NCBI RefSeq assembly: GCF_028330965.1
Contig: NZ_JAQMUB010000101.1
Location: 1 to 64,000, forward strand
Length of the DNA stretch: 64,000 nt
DNA from: Oscillatoria sp. CS-180
GTDB taxonomy: Bacteria > Cyanobacteriota > Cyanobacteriia > Phormidesmidales > Phormidesmidaceae
Reading direction: 5' to 3'
Shown in pieces: positions 63,262 through 64,000 of the stretch. Positions within the stretch are counted from its first letter, which is position 1; each line of letters starts with the position of its first letter. The notes beneath the pieces are model-generated. The model worked only from the letters and a program-made list of their open reading frames with translations. It made no database searches and was not told the origin of the DNA. The position numbers were made by a program, and so were the translations under genes.

Positions 63262-64000
63262 TCATAGCTGCCGCCAAATTTCAGGAAGCCATGCAGCAGG
63301 CACCTGACTTAATGAGCGCTGCTGTGCTTCAATTCCTAAATAACGAGCTTGTAGGTGTAGATTTCTCACTAATGCTTGGAAAGCCGTTTCCATCGTCACG
63401 GCTTCTGTCGCCTGCCAGCCCACTAGTGCTCTGATGTAGTGGAGAGTGGCATTGGTGAGCAAAGGCTCTTGAGCAACTGCATTAGGAGCCAGGGCGATCG
63501 CCAGTTGATCATACACAACGCCTACACTATGGTGAGTTGCCCACAAATCGAAGCTGAGATGTCCAGACCGTTCGCGATCTGCTGCGAGGATAGCTGCATC
63601 ATAAGCTGCGATCGCCTGTTGCCAAGCCGCCTGCTGCTCAGTAGACCGCTCTTCACAATGACCCCCTAAATCCCAATAGGCTGTACCGAGATTGTTATGC
63701 GTGGCGGCACATCCCCCTGGGTCAGTGTCTAGGGTGCGATACGCCAAAGCGGTACGATAAGCCTGAATGGCCTGTTCTAGAAGGAAAACGGGGCGCTCAT
63801 GACGGGAGAGGCTCCAGAGTGCAATCCCCAAATTGTTTTGTAGCTGAGCGTAGGTCTGCGGCGACTGTTGTGGATGGGAGTGTCGAAGCGCTTCCTGATA
63901 GGCTGCGATCGCCCGATGTAAATGATTGGCTTCCTGAGTATGCTGCGCCAAGCTCCAATAGGCTGTTCCAAGATGAGTCTGTAAGGTCGCGTATTCGTCT
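63262..64000 (-). CDS. TPR protein, N-terminus cut by window edge
   Basis: The frame is open to the right edge, so the TTG at 63951 is not the true start. About 245 residues are visible. They are tetratricopeptide repeats with the pattern YAxLQNNLGIALWSLSRxxR and AATHNNLGTAYWDLGGHCEE, each followed by a helix like AIAAYxxAL. This class of TPR protein is frequent in cyanobacteria, often attached to CHAT or other effector domains. What precedes it is outside the window. The last residues (SQVPAAWLPEIWRQL) resemble a capping helix. Function not assigned. Confidence 0.8.
   Translation of the reverse strand, partial: DEYATLQTHLGTAYWSLAQHTQEANHLHRAIAAYQEALRHSHPQQSPQTYAQLQNNLGIALWSLSRHERPVFLLEQAIQAYRTALAYRTLDTDPGGCAATHNNLGTAYWDLGGHCEERSTEQQAAWQQAIAAYDAAILAADRERSGHLSFDLWATHHSVGVVYDQLAIALAPNAVAQEPLLTNATLHYIRALVGWQATEAVTMETAFQALVRNLHLQARYLGIEAQQRSLSQVPAAWLPEIWRQL

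Noticed and set aside
1-64000. tRNA, rRNA and CRISPR genes
   Set aside because: I looked through the intergenic intervals for cloverleaf ends, conserved rRNA segments and direct-repeat arrays and saw none; a dedicated search such as tRNAscan could still find one.

Overview
This window is chromosomal DNA from a cyanobacterium. The evidence is the cytochrome b6f genes petB and petD next to ctpA, a CCB-type cytochrome b6 maturation factor, a probable aromatic-carotenoid gene pair (cruE/cruH), an ABA4-like protein, and many GCGATCGC (HIP1) octamers. Several gene families are typical of filamentous, Leptolyngbya-like lineages: Uma2, DUF29, WD40-STAND, an HpsE-like glycosyltransferase and large RTX/DUF4114 proteins. 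The genus is an inference. Base composition looks close to balanced, except for an AT-rich patch at about 18.8-20.3 kb.

Layout. 0-3.4 kb: a possible transposase start at the edge, a short calcium-binding-like gene, a HAD phosphatase, glmU and a secreted protein of unknown function. 3.4-6.7 kb: a STAND/TPR gene split by an in-frame TGA, with a degenerate P-loop. 6.8-8.1 kb: an antitoxin-like gene and DUF29. 8.3-12.3 kb: a giant phytase-like/GDPD/GDPD/DUF4114 protein with a Pho-box-like site upstream. 12.9-18.8 kb: zinc-ribbon protein, double ABC ATPase, ArsA-type ATPase, two membrane proteins, Uma2 and GNAT. 19-25 kb: an AT-rich orphan gene, dnaN, a cluster of DnaA boxes that is probably oriC, an ABC exporter and a DUF218 protein. 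25.5-31.7 kb: DsbA-like protein, small TPR lipid- or periplasm-directed protein, zinc peptidase, HAD variant and a coiled-coil/TPR membrane protein. 31.8-38.9 kb: hisB, aroB, a GGDEF protein, alaS and the CCB factor. 39-49.5 kb: two glycosyltransferases, a duplicated beta-solenoid/RTX protein, a 14-blade WD40 STAND protein and an HD hydrolase. 49.5-52.9 kb: ctpA divergent from petBD, then an anti-sigma-type kinase. 53-64 kb: cruH-cruE, YjbQ-era, ABA4-like, a peptide-binding lipoprotein, TetR, Uma2, rnc and an edge-truncated TPR gene.

Functional links. PetB, PetD and the CCB protein belong to one complex and its haem attachment pathway. CtpA, read divergently from petBD, is the photosystem II D1 processing family. 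CruE and CruH would together convert beta-carotene to synechoxanthin. The phytase/GDPD giant under a Pho-box-like site fits organic phosphate scavenging. DnaN next to clustered DnaA boxes fits a replication origin. The most noteworthy items are the putative oriC, the broken STAND gene, the Pho-box/GDPD giant, the cruEH pair, and a possible minus-strand small RNA near 56.5 kb.
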